From JBCBWG01 sp964579305 (GTDB lineage Bacteria; Pseudomonadota; Alphaproteobacteria; Rhizobiales; Hyphomicrobiaceae): 64,000 nt of DNA. Below are positions 46,780-54,597 of the stretch, in pieces. The position numbers and the translations under genes are program-made. Every line of letters begins with the position of its first letter. The first letter of the stretch is position 1. The notes under the pieces are model-generated. The model did no database searches. It saw only the letters and a list, made by a program, of their open reading frames with translations, and was not told the origin of the DNA. The DNA is taken from positions 22,005 through 86,004 of the forward strand of contig CAZOGY010000002.1 in the NCBI GenBank assembly GCA_964579305.1, given 5' to 3'.

Positions 46780-48273
46780 CTAGAACCGCGGAATGTCTGG
46801 GAACGGGACTTGCCCGCGATGAACATGCATGTGGCCCAGTTCGGCGCAGCGGTGCAATGTCGGGAAAACCTTGCCTGGGTTCAGGCGGTGGTTGGGGTCG
46901 AATGCGCATTTGAGGCGCTGCTGCTGTTTGAGGTCAATCTCCGTAAACATCTCGCCCATGAGATCGCGTTTTTCGACGCCGACGCCGTGTTCACCCGTTA
47001 AGACACCCCCGACTTCGACGCAAAGTTTCAAGATATCAGCGCCGAAGGCTTCAGCCTTTTCAATGTCGCCGGGGATGGAAGCATCATAGAGGATCAGCGG
47101 ATGCAAGTTACCGTCACCGGCGTGGAAAACGTTTGCAACGCGCAGTCCGTGGTGGGCTGCTAATTCGTTCATCCGTTTCAACACATAAGACAATTGCTTA
47201 CGCGGGATGGTGCCATCCATGCACAGATAATCGGGCCCGATGGCGCCGACGGCTGGAAAGGCGTTTTTGCGACCGGCCCAGAACTGCGCGCGTTCCGCAT
47301 CGGAATTTGAAACGCGGATATCCGTGGCATTGTGGGCCTTGGCAATTCCGGACACGCGGTCGATCAGGTGATTGACTTCGCTTTCCGTGCCATCAAGTTC
47401 GACGATAACCAAGCTTTCAGCGTCGACGGGATAACCGCATGGCTGAAAGTTTTCCGCGGCCCTGATCGACGCGTTATCCATCATCTCCATGCCGCCCGGG
47501 ATGATGCCGGCTGCGATGATGGCAGCAACGCAATTGCCGCCGTCGTCGACAGTTGGAAATCCAAGGAGGACGCCACGCAGGGTTTGCGGCTTTTGCAGGA
47601 TGCGGACGGTGACTTCAGTGATCACGCCGAGGAGGCCCTCGGAGCCCGTCATGACGCCCATCAGATCGTAGGCTTCGCTGTCGAGATGCTTGCCGCCGAG
47701 GCGCACGACATCTCCGCCGATCAGCACGACTTCCAGCCCGAGGATGTTGTTCGTCGTCAAACCATATTTCAGGCAGTGGACGCCGCCGGCGTTCTCACCA
47801 ACGTTGCCGCCAATCGAGCAGGCAATCTGCGAGGATGGATCAGGGGCATAGTAAAAACCCTTGTGCTCGACCGCCTTGGTGATTGCCAGGTTCGTGACGC
47901 CCGGCTGAACAACAGCGCAACGGTTTTCGTAATCGACTTCCAGAACGCGATTGAACTTGCTCATTGAAAGCAAGATGCCGTCTTCAAGCGGCAGCGAGCC
48001 GCCGGACAGCGACGTGCCCGAGCCGCGAGGGACCACTTTCACGTTCAGTTCGGCGGCCAAAGCCATGATCTTGGCGACCTGATCGACGGTCTCGGGCAAG
48101 GCAACCACAAGTGGAAGCTGCCGGTACATGGTCAGGGCATCGCACTCGTAGGCGCGCCGTGCCGCCTCATCGTCGATCACGCTTTCGCGCGGCAAAATCC
48201 GGAGCAGGCGAGAGACGATTTCATCGCGGCGCGCGAGGATCTCGTCCTCCGCCTTTGGCATTGCAAGCGCCAT
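46780..48273 (-). CDS. glcD: Glycolate oxidase catalytic FAD subunit
   Basis: The 497-residue catalytic subunit of glycolate/D-lactate dehydrogenase, oxidising glycolate to glyoxylate; E. coli GlcD is almost the same length. PCMH FAD-binding motifs (VVPRGSGTSLSGGSLP; YAPDPSSQIACSIGGNVGENAGG; GSEGLLGVITE) and the C-terminal VFHAGDGNLHP and GEHGVGVEKR motifs are present. AGAGGAAA is 8 bases before ATG 48273. Its stop codon lies within a family-B repeat. Confidence 0.96.
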   Translation of the reverse strand: MALAMPKAEDEILARRDEIVSRLLRILPRESVIDDEAARRAYECDALTMYRQLPLVVALPETVDQVAKIMALAAELNVKVVPRGSGTSLSGGSLPLEDGILLSMSKFNRVLEVDYENRCAVVQPGVTNLAITKAVEHKGFYYAPDPSSQIACSIGGNVGENAGGVHCLKYGLTTNNILGLEVVLIGGDVVRLGGKHLDSEAYDLMGVMTGSEGLLGVITEVTVRILQKPQTLRGVLLGFPTVDDGGNCVAAIIAAGIIPGGMEMMDNASIRAAENFQPCGYPVDAESLVIVELDGTESEVNHLIDRVSGIAKAHNATDIRVSNSDAERAQFWAGRKNAFPAVGAIGPDYLCMDGTIPRKQLSYVLKRMNELAAHHGLRVANVFHAGDGNLHPLILYDASIPGDIEKAEAFGADILKLCVEVGGVLTGEHGVGVEKRDLMGEMFTEIDLKQQQRLKCAFDPNHRLNPGKVFPTLHRCAELGHMHVHRGQVPFPDIPRF

Positions 48274-48488
48274 GGCTGCGTTTCCTCTCAAGGCGGCCGG
48301 CGCAATCAATGCGCGGCGCGGAACGTCGTGATTGTTATGCTGTGATCATCCAGCGTAAGACCGCCGCTGACAAGTGCGCGCGCTGTCGCTTAATCGGCAG
48401 GCTCGCGCGATGTTTATTCGCTTGGTCGGCCCAATTGCAGAATACAAGCCGGTGTCAGCCATGGCGTATAACAATTGGGGTTGGATCG

Positions 48489-49244
48489 ATGCGTCAGCGT
48501 GTTCTTTGTGGGTTTTTGGCGGGCTTAGCACTCGCCATGCAGTGTTTTGCGGCGCACGCGCGCGAAACCGTCGAACTCACGGCGCGCGACGGCATGCGAG
48601 TGGCAGCCGACGTCTATTTGGCAGAAACCGAAATGCCGCGCGGCTGGATCGTTCTGGCGCATCAGGCTGGGTCCAGCCGCGGCGAGTATCGCGAGATTGC
48701 GCCACGGCTGAATGCGCTTGGCTTTCACGCGATCGCATTGGACCAGCGATCTGGGCGCGCCTTTGGCGGTGTGACCAACCAGACGGCGCAACGCGCACAG
48801 CGGGCCGGCAAACGGCAGTCCTATGCGGCAGCGCGGCCGGACATCGAGGCGGGCTTGGTGTGGGCGCGCGACAAAGCCGGCGGCCAACCTGTCATCCTGT
48901 GGGGGAGTTCGTATTCCGCCGCATTGGCACTCCTGATTGCGGGCGAGGCACCGAAACTTGTTGATGGCATCGTGTCGATGTCGCCCGGCGAATACATCCG
49001 CGGCCAATCCATCAAAGGTGCCGCGGCCCGGATCAAAGCGCCTGTGTTCATCGCTTCGGCGGCCAACGAGACGGGGCGCTGGCGCAGCATTTATTCGGCA
49101 ATCCCAGGCCAATCCAAGACAGGCTTTGCGCCCCCACGGGGTGGCCGCCACGGCTCATCTGCGTTTATTTTAGCTCGGAATGGGGCGACGGCTGCGGCCT
49201 ACTGGGACGCCGTGACACGCTTTCTCGATCGCCATTTCCGCTGA
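48489..49244 (+). CDS. Exported alpha/beta hydrolase
   Basis: A 251-residue alpha/beta-hydrolase with a signal peptide (about 1-26, ending AAHARE), nucleophile elbow WGSSYSA and a C-terminal RHGSSAF segment that supplies the His. It resembles dienelactone-hydrolase-like enzymes; the substrate is unknown. ATG 48489 is chosen for the signal peptide; the ribosome-binding site is weak. Convergent with the LysM-SOD gene (16 bases apart). Confidence 0.8.
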   Translation: MRQRVLCGFLAGLALAMQCFAAHARETVELTARDGMRVAADVYLAETEMPRGWIVLAHQAGSSRGEYREIAPRLNALGFHAIALDQRSGRAFGGVTNQTAQRAQRAGKRQSYAAARPDIEAGLVWARDKAGGQPVILWGSSYSAALALLIAGEAPKLVDGIVSMSPGEYIRGQSIKGAAARIKAPVFIASAANETGRWRSIYSAIPGQSKTGFAPPRGGRHGSSAFILARNGATAAAYWDAVTRFLDRHFR

Positions 49245-49260
49245 GAGGTCGAACGGCGGA

Positions 49261-50103
49261 TTAGGGGATGACGGCGCAGGCCTGGCGCCCCGAAGCGTCA
49301 TCTGCCGTGTCATGGATGATGATCGCGCGCTTGCGAACATCGCTGAGGCGCAATCGCGGCGCGACGACCTGATCCGTCGTTGTGCCGTCATCGGCGACCT
49401 TGAGGTCTGGCAAATCGCCGAGGTGGCTTGTGAACTTCACGCCTTCGGTCGCCCCGGTGCCATAGGCGAATAAGTGCGGCCCGGCGGCCAAACCTGGGAC
49501 GGATTTGCCGTCATGTTCCGCGGCACCGCACTCCGGTTTGGCGTGCACATGCAGCGCGTGAGGCCCGGGTGTCAGACCTTTCAAGTCAAAACGCACGGCG
49601 AGCGCGGTCTCCTTGCGGTCGGCAATCTTGATCTCGATTTCCTCGACAGAGGCAAAACCGATCGCCTCACCGACACCATCCGCACGCGTCTTGTGAAACT
49701 GGACGATGAGGGAGCGGACTTTTGTCGGGTCAACCTTGAACAGATTGGTGACCGACGATGTGGTGGTCACGGCGGGTTCGGCGGGCGGCGCTTCCGCGTC
49801 GGCGCGGACGGCTGGCGGTGAGGCCCCGTCCTGCCCGGAGCAAGGCAATTTAAGGACCTGTCCGACCCGGGGCCCCCCGCCCAATTCGATGACCTGCTGG
49901 TTGGCGTAAAAAATGACGACCCATTTGTCCTCGTGGCGATAAAAGCGCTTGGCGATTTGCGCAAGCGTATCGTGACGAGCCACCGCATAATCCGTGACGC
50001 AGGCAGACGCGGACTGCGCGCTCATCGCGGCGCAAACGGCCAAAGCGACAAGCATGAAACACTTACGGACAGTGGCGCGTCCAGCGACAATCGATTGCGA
50101 CAT
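49261..50103 (-). CDS. LysM domain fused to Cu/Zn-superoxide-dismutase-like domain, exported
   Basis: A 280-residue protein with a signal peptide (about 1-34), a LysM domain (about 35-88; DTLAQIAKRFYRHEDKWVVIFYANQQ), a Pro/Ala-rich linker and a SodC-like domain (about 128-280). Copper ligands are present (H185-V-H187, H210, H264) as are two zinc ligands (H227, D230), the active-site Arg (R273) and the disulfide pair (C192, C276). No His lies between 211 and 226, where the third zinc ligand belongs, and the electrostatic loop between H264 and R273 is reduced to eight residues, as in Cu-only SODs. Predicted to sit on peptidoglycan in the periplasm and remove superoxide. AGGAAG precedes ATG 50103. 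It is 152 bases downstream of a Cu(I)-sensor-type regulator gene. Confidence 0.85.
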   Translation of the reverse strand: MSQSIVAGRATVRKCFMLVALAVCAAMSAQSASACVTDYAVARHDTLAQIAKRFYRHEDKWVVIFYANQQVIELGGGPRVGQVLKLPCSGQDGASPPAVRADAEAPPAEPAVTTTSSVTNLFKVDPTKVRSLIVQFHKTRADGVGEAIGFASVEEIEIKIADRKETALAVRFDLKGLTPGPHALHVHAKPECGAAEHDGKSVPGLAAGPHLFAYGTGATEGVKFTSHLGDLPDLKVADDGTTTDQVVAPRLRLSDVRKRAIIIHDTADDASGRQACAVIP

Positions 50104-50146
50104 TCTTCTTCCTAAGCGTACAAACAGACTTACGTTAAGGGCGATA

Positions 50147-50174
50147 ATCATAGAACGACGTTCGGCGGGGGCAA
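50147..50174 (-). promoter_or_regulatory. Candidate promoter of the LysM-SOD gene
   Basis: On the minus strand TTGCCC and TATGAT are separated by 16 bases and lie 44 bases before the ATG at 50103. The spacer contains a short palindrome (GAACGTCGTTC) touching the -10 box, which could be an operator. If real, the SOD gene can be transcribed independently of the MerR-type gene upstream. Confidence 0.4.
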
Positions 50175-50255
50175 TGGGAGGTGCACGTCCCAAATTGCGC
50201 CTGTGGATAATCGGACCGGTTTGGTGGCAGTTACGCCGCCTTGCGACGACACGGC

Positions 50256-50729
50256 TTATCGCGCAATTGGCGGACGTGCCCGGCGCTTGCGCGCGCCTGC
50301 TGAGGCGGCGTCGGTGTCCGCTGGTTGTGAAGCAATCGTCTGCGGCGCCATCGTCGCAAGAATGGGGCAGTTGGGCCGATCGTCACCAGCGCACGCGGCC
50401 ACCACGCGCGCAAGCTCGGCACGCAAGGCTTCCAATTCGGCCAAACGATTATCGATCGACTGAAGATGGCGTTGGGCGATACGCTTGACGTCACCTGAGG
50501 CCCGCGTCTGGTCTTGATAAAGGCCAAGGAGTTCGCGGCAATCATCCAACGAAAATCCGAAGGCTCTGGCGCGGCGCACGAAGACAAGGCGGGCGACATC
50601 GTCCGCCTCATAGAGCCGATAACCAGCCTCAGACCGGCCAGCGGGCGCGACGAGGCCGATGTCTGCATAGTAGCGGACCGTTTTGACCGGCAGATCCGCG
50701 ACACGGCTCGCTTGGCCAATGCTCATCAT
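50256..50729 (-). CDS. MerR-family regulator, CueR/HmrR type (Cu(I)-sensing)
   Basis: A 157-residue regulator: winged helix-turn-helix (about 1-70), dimerisation helix (about 80-115) and a metal loop C-A-G-D-D-R-P-N-C with the C-x7-C spacing of CueR. The Ser typical of monovalent-metal sensors (CueR Ser77 region) is conserved in ASGDVKR. It should sense Cu+, Ag+ or Au+ and activate a 19-bp-spaced promoter; one lies 56 bases upstream in divergent orientation. A basic tail of about 30 residues follows the metal loop. GGAGG is 6 bases before ATG 50729. Confidence 0.92.
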   Translation of the reverse strand: MMSIGQASRVADLPVKTVRYYADIGLVAPAGRSEAGYRLYEADDVARLVFVRRARAFGFSLDDCRELLGLYQDQTRASGDVKRIAQRHLQSIDNRLAELEALRAELARVVAACAGDDRPNCPILATMAPQTIASQPADTDAASAGARKRRARPPIAR

Positions 50730-50784
50730 TCGGCGCCTCCGTTGGCGGGCCGCGCAGCCGTCGCGGCGTTGGCATGCGGCTGGC

Positions 50785-50815
50785 TTGACTCTCCAGTCAC
50801 TGGAGAGACTACTTC
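50785..50815 (+). promoter_or_regulatory. MerR/CueR-type promoter and operator
   Basis: TTGACT (50785-50790) and TACTTC (50810-50815) are separated by 19 bases, the overlong spacing activated by MerR proteins. The spacer carries a perfect palindrome, CTCTCCAGT-C-ACTGGAGAG (50789-50807). It points right, towards the unknown gene at 50973, with the regulator diverging to the left. Confidence 0.75.
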
Positions 50816-50972
50816 ACAATTAGCAAAGAGCCACGAATTTGGTGCCGCGGGGCGCGCATGGCGATTGCCACGACACTGACCGAACTCAACTGGCGTTGCC
50901 GACCGACTTGGCGGCGGGGGCGACGGCGGAACAGCCAGATTGAAACCAATCATGCGCGGAGCCACCGTGGGG

Positions 50973-51278
50973 ATGTTTGCGCGGATCCACACACAATGGG
51001 CCTGGCGGCCGATTCCAACTTGCCCAGGGCGTTTTATTTTGGTCGACGATGACGACCGGCGACCCATCCACGTTTTGGTGCCTGGCGCCTACGAGGTTCA
51101 AACGTTTCACGTATCAGGGATACGTGATCGCATCGCCATTGTTGCGTTTGCGCAAGGCGATGGTGGTTTGATCAGCTATTTGCGCCCTGATGGCACGATA
51201 TTGCACACCCTCAATACCGCGGACGGATTTGATCGCAAGCTCAGGCAACTGGGCATCCACGAACATTTCCTCACATAA
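50973..51278 (+). CDS. Small protein of unknown function behind a CueR-type promoter
   Basis: A 101-residue protein with protein-like composition (FILVDDDDRRPIHVLVPGAYEVQ; GGLISYLRPDGTILHTLNTADGFDRKLRQLGIHEHF). I believe homologous small hypothetical proteins with the LNT-x-GF-x2-KL-x-QLGI ending exist in proteobacteria, but I cannot name a function. No cysteine pair suggests a copper chaperone, although His residues are present. The start could also be ATG 50952 or TTG 50940. It is the first gene downstream of the MerR-type promoter at 50785-50815. Confidence 0.65.
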   Translation: MFARIHTQWAWRPIPTCPGRFILVDDDDRRPIHVLVPGAYEVQTFHVSGIRDRIAIVAFAQGDGGLISYLRPDGTILHTLNTADGFDRKLRQLGIHEHFLT

Positions 51279-51330
51279 CCACAAGCGTGCGATACGGGAG
51301 CGCCGCAATCGATATGGCCTGATTTATCGC

Positions 51331-51431
51331 TAAAGCGTGTCGCATGAAATGCGCCTCGCTTGAGCTCTGTTGCGCTCACGGGCCGCTTTGCGGCCTTGGG
51401 GCGTGAATCCGATTGGACGCGACATGCATTA
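51331..51431. repeat. Intergenic palindromic repeat family A, copy 2 (short form)
   Basis: A 101-bp element with imperfect terminal inverted repeats (TAAAGCGTGTCGC at the left; TAATGCATGTCGC reading in from the right). The left 25 bases and the right 40 bases match copy 1 at 5610-5776 nearly base for base. It fills much of the 280-base gap between the unknown gene and the cytochrome c gene. Confidence 0.8.
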
Positions 51432-51558
51432 ACGCGCGCACTGTCTGCAGATATCCCACGCCCGATCGTAGTTCGCGCGAGACTGACGGCCAGTCATACC
51501 AACGCAAATCCCGCCATATTGATGAGTTTTGGCCGCAACCCCGCTCGGCAAGGCCTGG

Positions 51559-51915
51559 TCACCGCTTCTTTTCGGAGTGGCCTTTCAGGCTGGTGATATA
51601 GGCAATGAGATCGTCGCGAACCTCTGTGGTCACGGAAAAATTCGGCATTTCTTTATGCGGGGTTTGGAAAAAAACTTTGAGCGCAAGTTCACCCATCCCA
51701 GGCGTATCGGCGATCTCTTGAAAACTTGCGGGTTGGGTTTCGTCCAGACGCACCGCACCTTTTTCTGTTTCGTGGCAAGCCGCGCACCAACGCGACGCAA
51801 TTTTTTCGCCTCGCGCGATATCGCCTGCGGCCTGAGCGGGCCGGACCAGACTGAGTGCGGCCAGCGCAATAGCGATGACGCAACAGGTCCGACGCACGAC
51901 GTAAGCCAAATCCAC
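51559..51915 (-). CDS. Small exported c-type cytochrome
   Basis: A 118-residue class-I cytochrome c with signal peptide (about 1-29) and haem motif C44-A-A-C47-H48; the distal Met is probably in PHKEMPNFS. GTG 51915 is chosen because GGGGAG lies 9 bases upstream and it gives a compact signal peptide; longer starts at 51948 or 51999 are possible. The redox partner is unknown. Confidence 0.85.
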   Translation of the reverse strand: MDLAYVVRRTCCVIAIALAALSLVRPAQAAGDIARGEKIASRWCAACHETEKGAVRLDETQPASFQEIADTPGMGELALKVFFQTPHKEMPNFSVTTEVRDDLIAYITSLKGHSEKKR

Positions 51916-52029
51916 TGCCTTGATCTCCCCGACCAATTCCGCTGACATGTCACGGCGATGATCGGGGAGGTGGACCGCCGCGGCGTTGACCAAGGTCAAA
52001 AAACGTTCAGCCCAAATCTTGCCCGGCGA

Positions 52030-53034
52030 TTAGCCGAGCACCTCCTTATTGATGACGTTTTCTGCGATTGGAGCGCCATCGAAAACGCTTAGGATATTCT
52101 TGACCGCGGCAATCCCCATCCGGTCGAGCGCTTCTTTGGTCACCCCGGCCATATGCGGCGATGTAATCACATTATCACGTTTCAGCAGCGGATTTTCCGG
52201 GTCGACGGGTTCTTGATCGAAGACATCCAAACCGGCACCGGCGATCACGCCGGCGTCCAAGGCCGCCTCCAGTGCCCGCTCATCAATAATGCCGCCGCGC
52301 GCCGTATTGATCAGGTAGGCTGATCGCTTCATGCGGCCGATCCGTTCTGCATCAAACATGCCGACTGTCTCAGGCGTTTTCGGGCAGTGGATCGATACGA
52401 AGTCAGCTTCGGCCATCGCGGCGTTGAGATCGGCGACCGGCGTATAATTGGCCTCGGCAATGGTCGCGGTGTCGACGTAGGGATCGTAGACCAAAACCGT
52501 CATGTCCATGGCCGCGCAGCGCTTGGCCGTGCGCGTTCCAATGCGGCCGAACCCAACGATCAGGACAGTCTTTTCAAACAGGTCGAAAGGCACTGCGCCC
52601 ATGCGATCATGCCAGCGCCCCTGCTTGACGATCGCGTCGGTCTCCAACGCACGACGGGCAAGCCACATCATCATGTAGAGCGCGTGTTCGGCGACGGAGG
52701 GCGAATTGGCGATGCCCGCGGTCATCAGGGGAACGCCGTGATGGTTCAGTGCGGGGATGTCGATGGCATCGAAACCAACGCCGATGCGGGCAACCACCTC
52801 AAGCGCCTTGGCAGCATTGATTTGGTCATGGCTGATCTTGGTCGGGCCAAGCGCGAATGCTGAGACAGGGGCCTCGCGCTCCAGCACGGCCAGGAACGCT
52901 TCGCGATCTGCCAAGTTGGGGAAGGTGACCAGTTCCACATCGCCGCGTTCTGCAAGCAGTGCGCGCGCGACCGACGCCAGAGTGTCTGTTGCTAGAACTT
53001 TCTTTCGGTTGGTTGGCACGGTGTCGATGGGCAT
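52030..53034 (-). CDS. D-2-hydroxyacid dehydrogenase
   Basis: A 334-residue NAD(P)-dependent enzyme of the SerA/glyoxylate-reductase family. NAD motif GFGRIGTRTA, catalytic Arg in NTARGGIIDE, Glu in FDQEPVDPENPL and His in SPHMAGVT are all present. Lying directly before glycerate kinase and near glcDEF, it may reduce glyoxylate or hydroxypyruvate; 3-phosphoglycerate dehydrogenase-like activity is the alternative. GGAG lies 8 bases before ATG 53034. Confidence 0.88.
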   Translation of the reverse strand: MPIDTVPTNRKKVLATDTLASVARALLAERGDVELVTFPNLADREAFLAVLEREAPVSAFALGPTKISHDQINAAKALEVVARIGVGFDAIDIPALNHHGVPLMTAGIANSPSVAEHALYMMMWLARRALETDAIVKQGRWHDRMGAVPFDLFEKTVLIVGFGRIGTRTAKRCAAMDMTVLVYDPYVDTATIAEANYTPVADLNAAMAEADFVSIHCPKTPETVGMFDAERIGRMKRSAYLINTARGGIIDERALEAALDAGVIAGAGLDVFDQEPVDPENPLLKRDNVITSPHMAGVTKEALDRMGIAAVKNILSVFDGAPIAENVINKEVLG

Positions 53035-53153
53035 GGCGCTTTCTCCTCAAAGGGCCGCATCTGACGCGCGGCTTCCTGGTTCGCCGTGGAACCGTTCGCC
53101 AGCGAGCGTGTCATGTCGGCGTGGCGGTTGTCACCTGGCCAACGCTGGCGCGT

Positions 53154-54416
53154 TCAGCGGATCAGGATTGCACGGAAGTCATTGACGTTGGTGAGGGTGG
53201 GGCCCGTGATGACCAAATCGCCCAGGGCCGCAAATGCGCCGTAGCCGTCGTTGTTGGCCAGGTGCGCTGGCAGATCGATACCGGCGGACCGGGCCCGGGC
53301 AAGCGTGTCGGGTAAATAGAGGGCGCCGGCGTTGTCTTCGGTCCCGTCGATGCCGTCGGTATCGCCTGCGAACGCGGCAAAGCGCTGATCGCCGCCAAGC
53401 TCGATGGCCAGCGCGAGCAGGAATTCTGCGTTACGGCCACCGCGGCCATTGCCACGCACCGTGACCGTCGTTTCGCCGCCGGAAAGCAGAACCGCAGGGG
53501 CGCTGGCGGGTTGGCCGTGACGTGCGATCTGGCGGGCAATCCCGGCGTGGACCTTGGCCACTTCGCGCGCCTCGCCTTCGATCGCATCGCCAATGATCAC
53601 CGGCGTCACCCCGGCGCTGCGGGCCACGTTCGCTGCGGCCTCAAGCGACATCTGGGGCGTTGCGATCAGCTTGAATTGCGTATTGGCGAAAACCGGATCG
53701 TCGGGCTTGGGTGTTTCGCAAGCCGGATTTGCCAGCCAAGCGGTCACGGGTTCCGGCGCGTCAATTGCGTAATCCAGGAGTAAGCGGCGTGCGTCGTTGC
53801 GTGTTGTTGGGTCTGGCACCGTTGGCCCGGACCCGATGACCTCTGGTCCGTCGCCAGGCACATCGGAAATCGCAAGTGTCACAACGCGCGCCGGCCCAGC
53901 GGCTGCGGCCAGGCGCCCGCCCTTGATGGCCGACAGGTGCTTTCGCACGCAATTCATCTCAGAAATATTCGCACCCGACTTCAGAAGCGCGCGATTGACC
54001 GTTTGTTTGTGATCGAGGCTAAGGCCGTTGGCCGGCATCGTTAACAGGGCCGATGCGCCACCCGACATCAGGCAAACAACCAGGTCGTCGGCACTCAGGC
54101 CTTGAACCAGCGCCATGATCCGTTGCGCAGCTTTGAGGCCTTCCAGATCAGGCACGGGATGGGACGCCTCAACGATTTCGATACGCTGCGTTGGGACTGC
54201 GTGGCCATAGCGCGTAACAACGAGGCCGCTGCACTCCGCCCGCCAGGCCTGCTCAAACGCTGATGCCATTGCAGCCGATGCCTTGCCCGCGCCGATCACG
54301 ACCGTCTTGCCTGCGGGCGGGTCTGGCAGATGCGCCGCCAAAGTGTGCCGCGGGTCTGCGGCTTTGACGGCTGCGTCAAACAGCGTTCGAAGGAATCGGC
54401 CTGGGTCGGTTTGCAA
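53154..54416 (-). CDS. Glycerate 2-kinase (MOFRL family)
   Basis: A 420-residue type-II glycerate kinase (GckA/TtuD-like), phosphorylating D-glycerate to 2-phosphoglycerate. N-terminal DUF4147 region (VVIGAGKASAAMASAFE; VCLMSGGASALL; MNCVRKHLSAIKGGRLA) and C-terminal MOFRL region (LLSGGETTVTVRGNGRGGRNAEF; AGDTDGIDG) are visible. The start is TTG 54416 after GGAGAGGGTG. Upstream of the hydroxyacid dehydrogenase by 119 bases on the same strand: together they form a glyoxylate-to-glycerate-to-glycolysis route. Confidence 0.93.
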   Translation of the reverse strand: MQTDPGRFLRTLFDAAVKAADPRHTLAAHLPDPPAGKTVVIGAGKASAAMASAFEQAWRAECSGLVVTRYGHAVPTQRIEIVEASHPVPDLEGLKAAQRIMALVQGLSADDLVVCLMSGGASALLTMPANGLSLDHKQTVNRALLKSGANISEMNCVRKHLSAIKGGRLAAAAGPARVVTLAISDVPGDGPEVIGSGPTVPDPTTRNDARRLLLDYAIDAPEPVTAWLANPACETPKPDDPVFANTQFKLIATPQMSLEAAANVARSAGVTPVIIGDAIEGEAREVAKVHAGIARQIARHGQPASAPAVLLSGGETTVTVRGNGRGGRNAEFLLALAIELGGDQRFAAFAGDTDGIDGTEDNAGALYLPDTLARARSAGIDLPAHLANNDGYGAFAALGDLVITGPTLTNVNDFRAILIR

Positions 54417-54597
54417 TTTTCACCCTCTCCGTCAAAAGTCGCACAGGCGATCCACACGTCAGACCGATGCGCGTTCCAGCCAGGATCGGCAAGAGAGCAC
54501 AGCAGATGCAAGAACTTGTGGAGACGGGCAACTGGCCGATGCTGCAGGTTTGGTGGTGCTGCGGGTTTGGTCAAGATAATCGGCAAGGGGGGATGAG

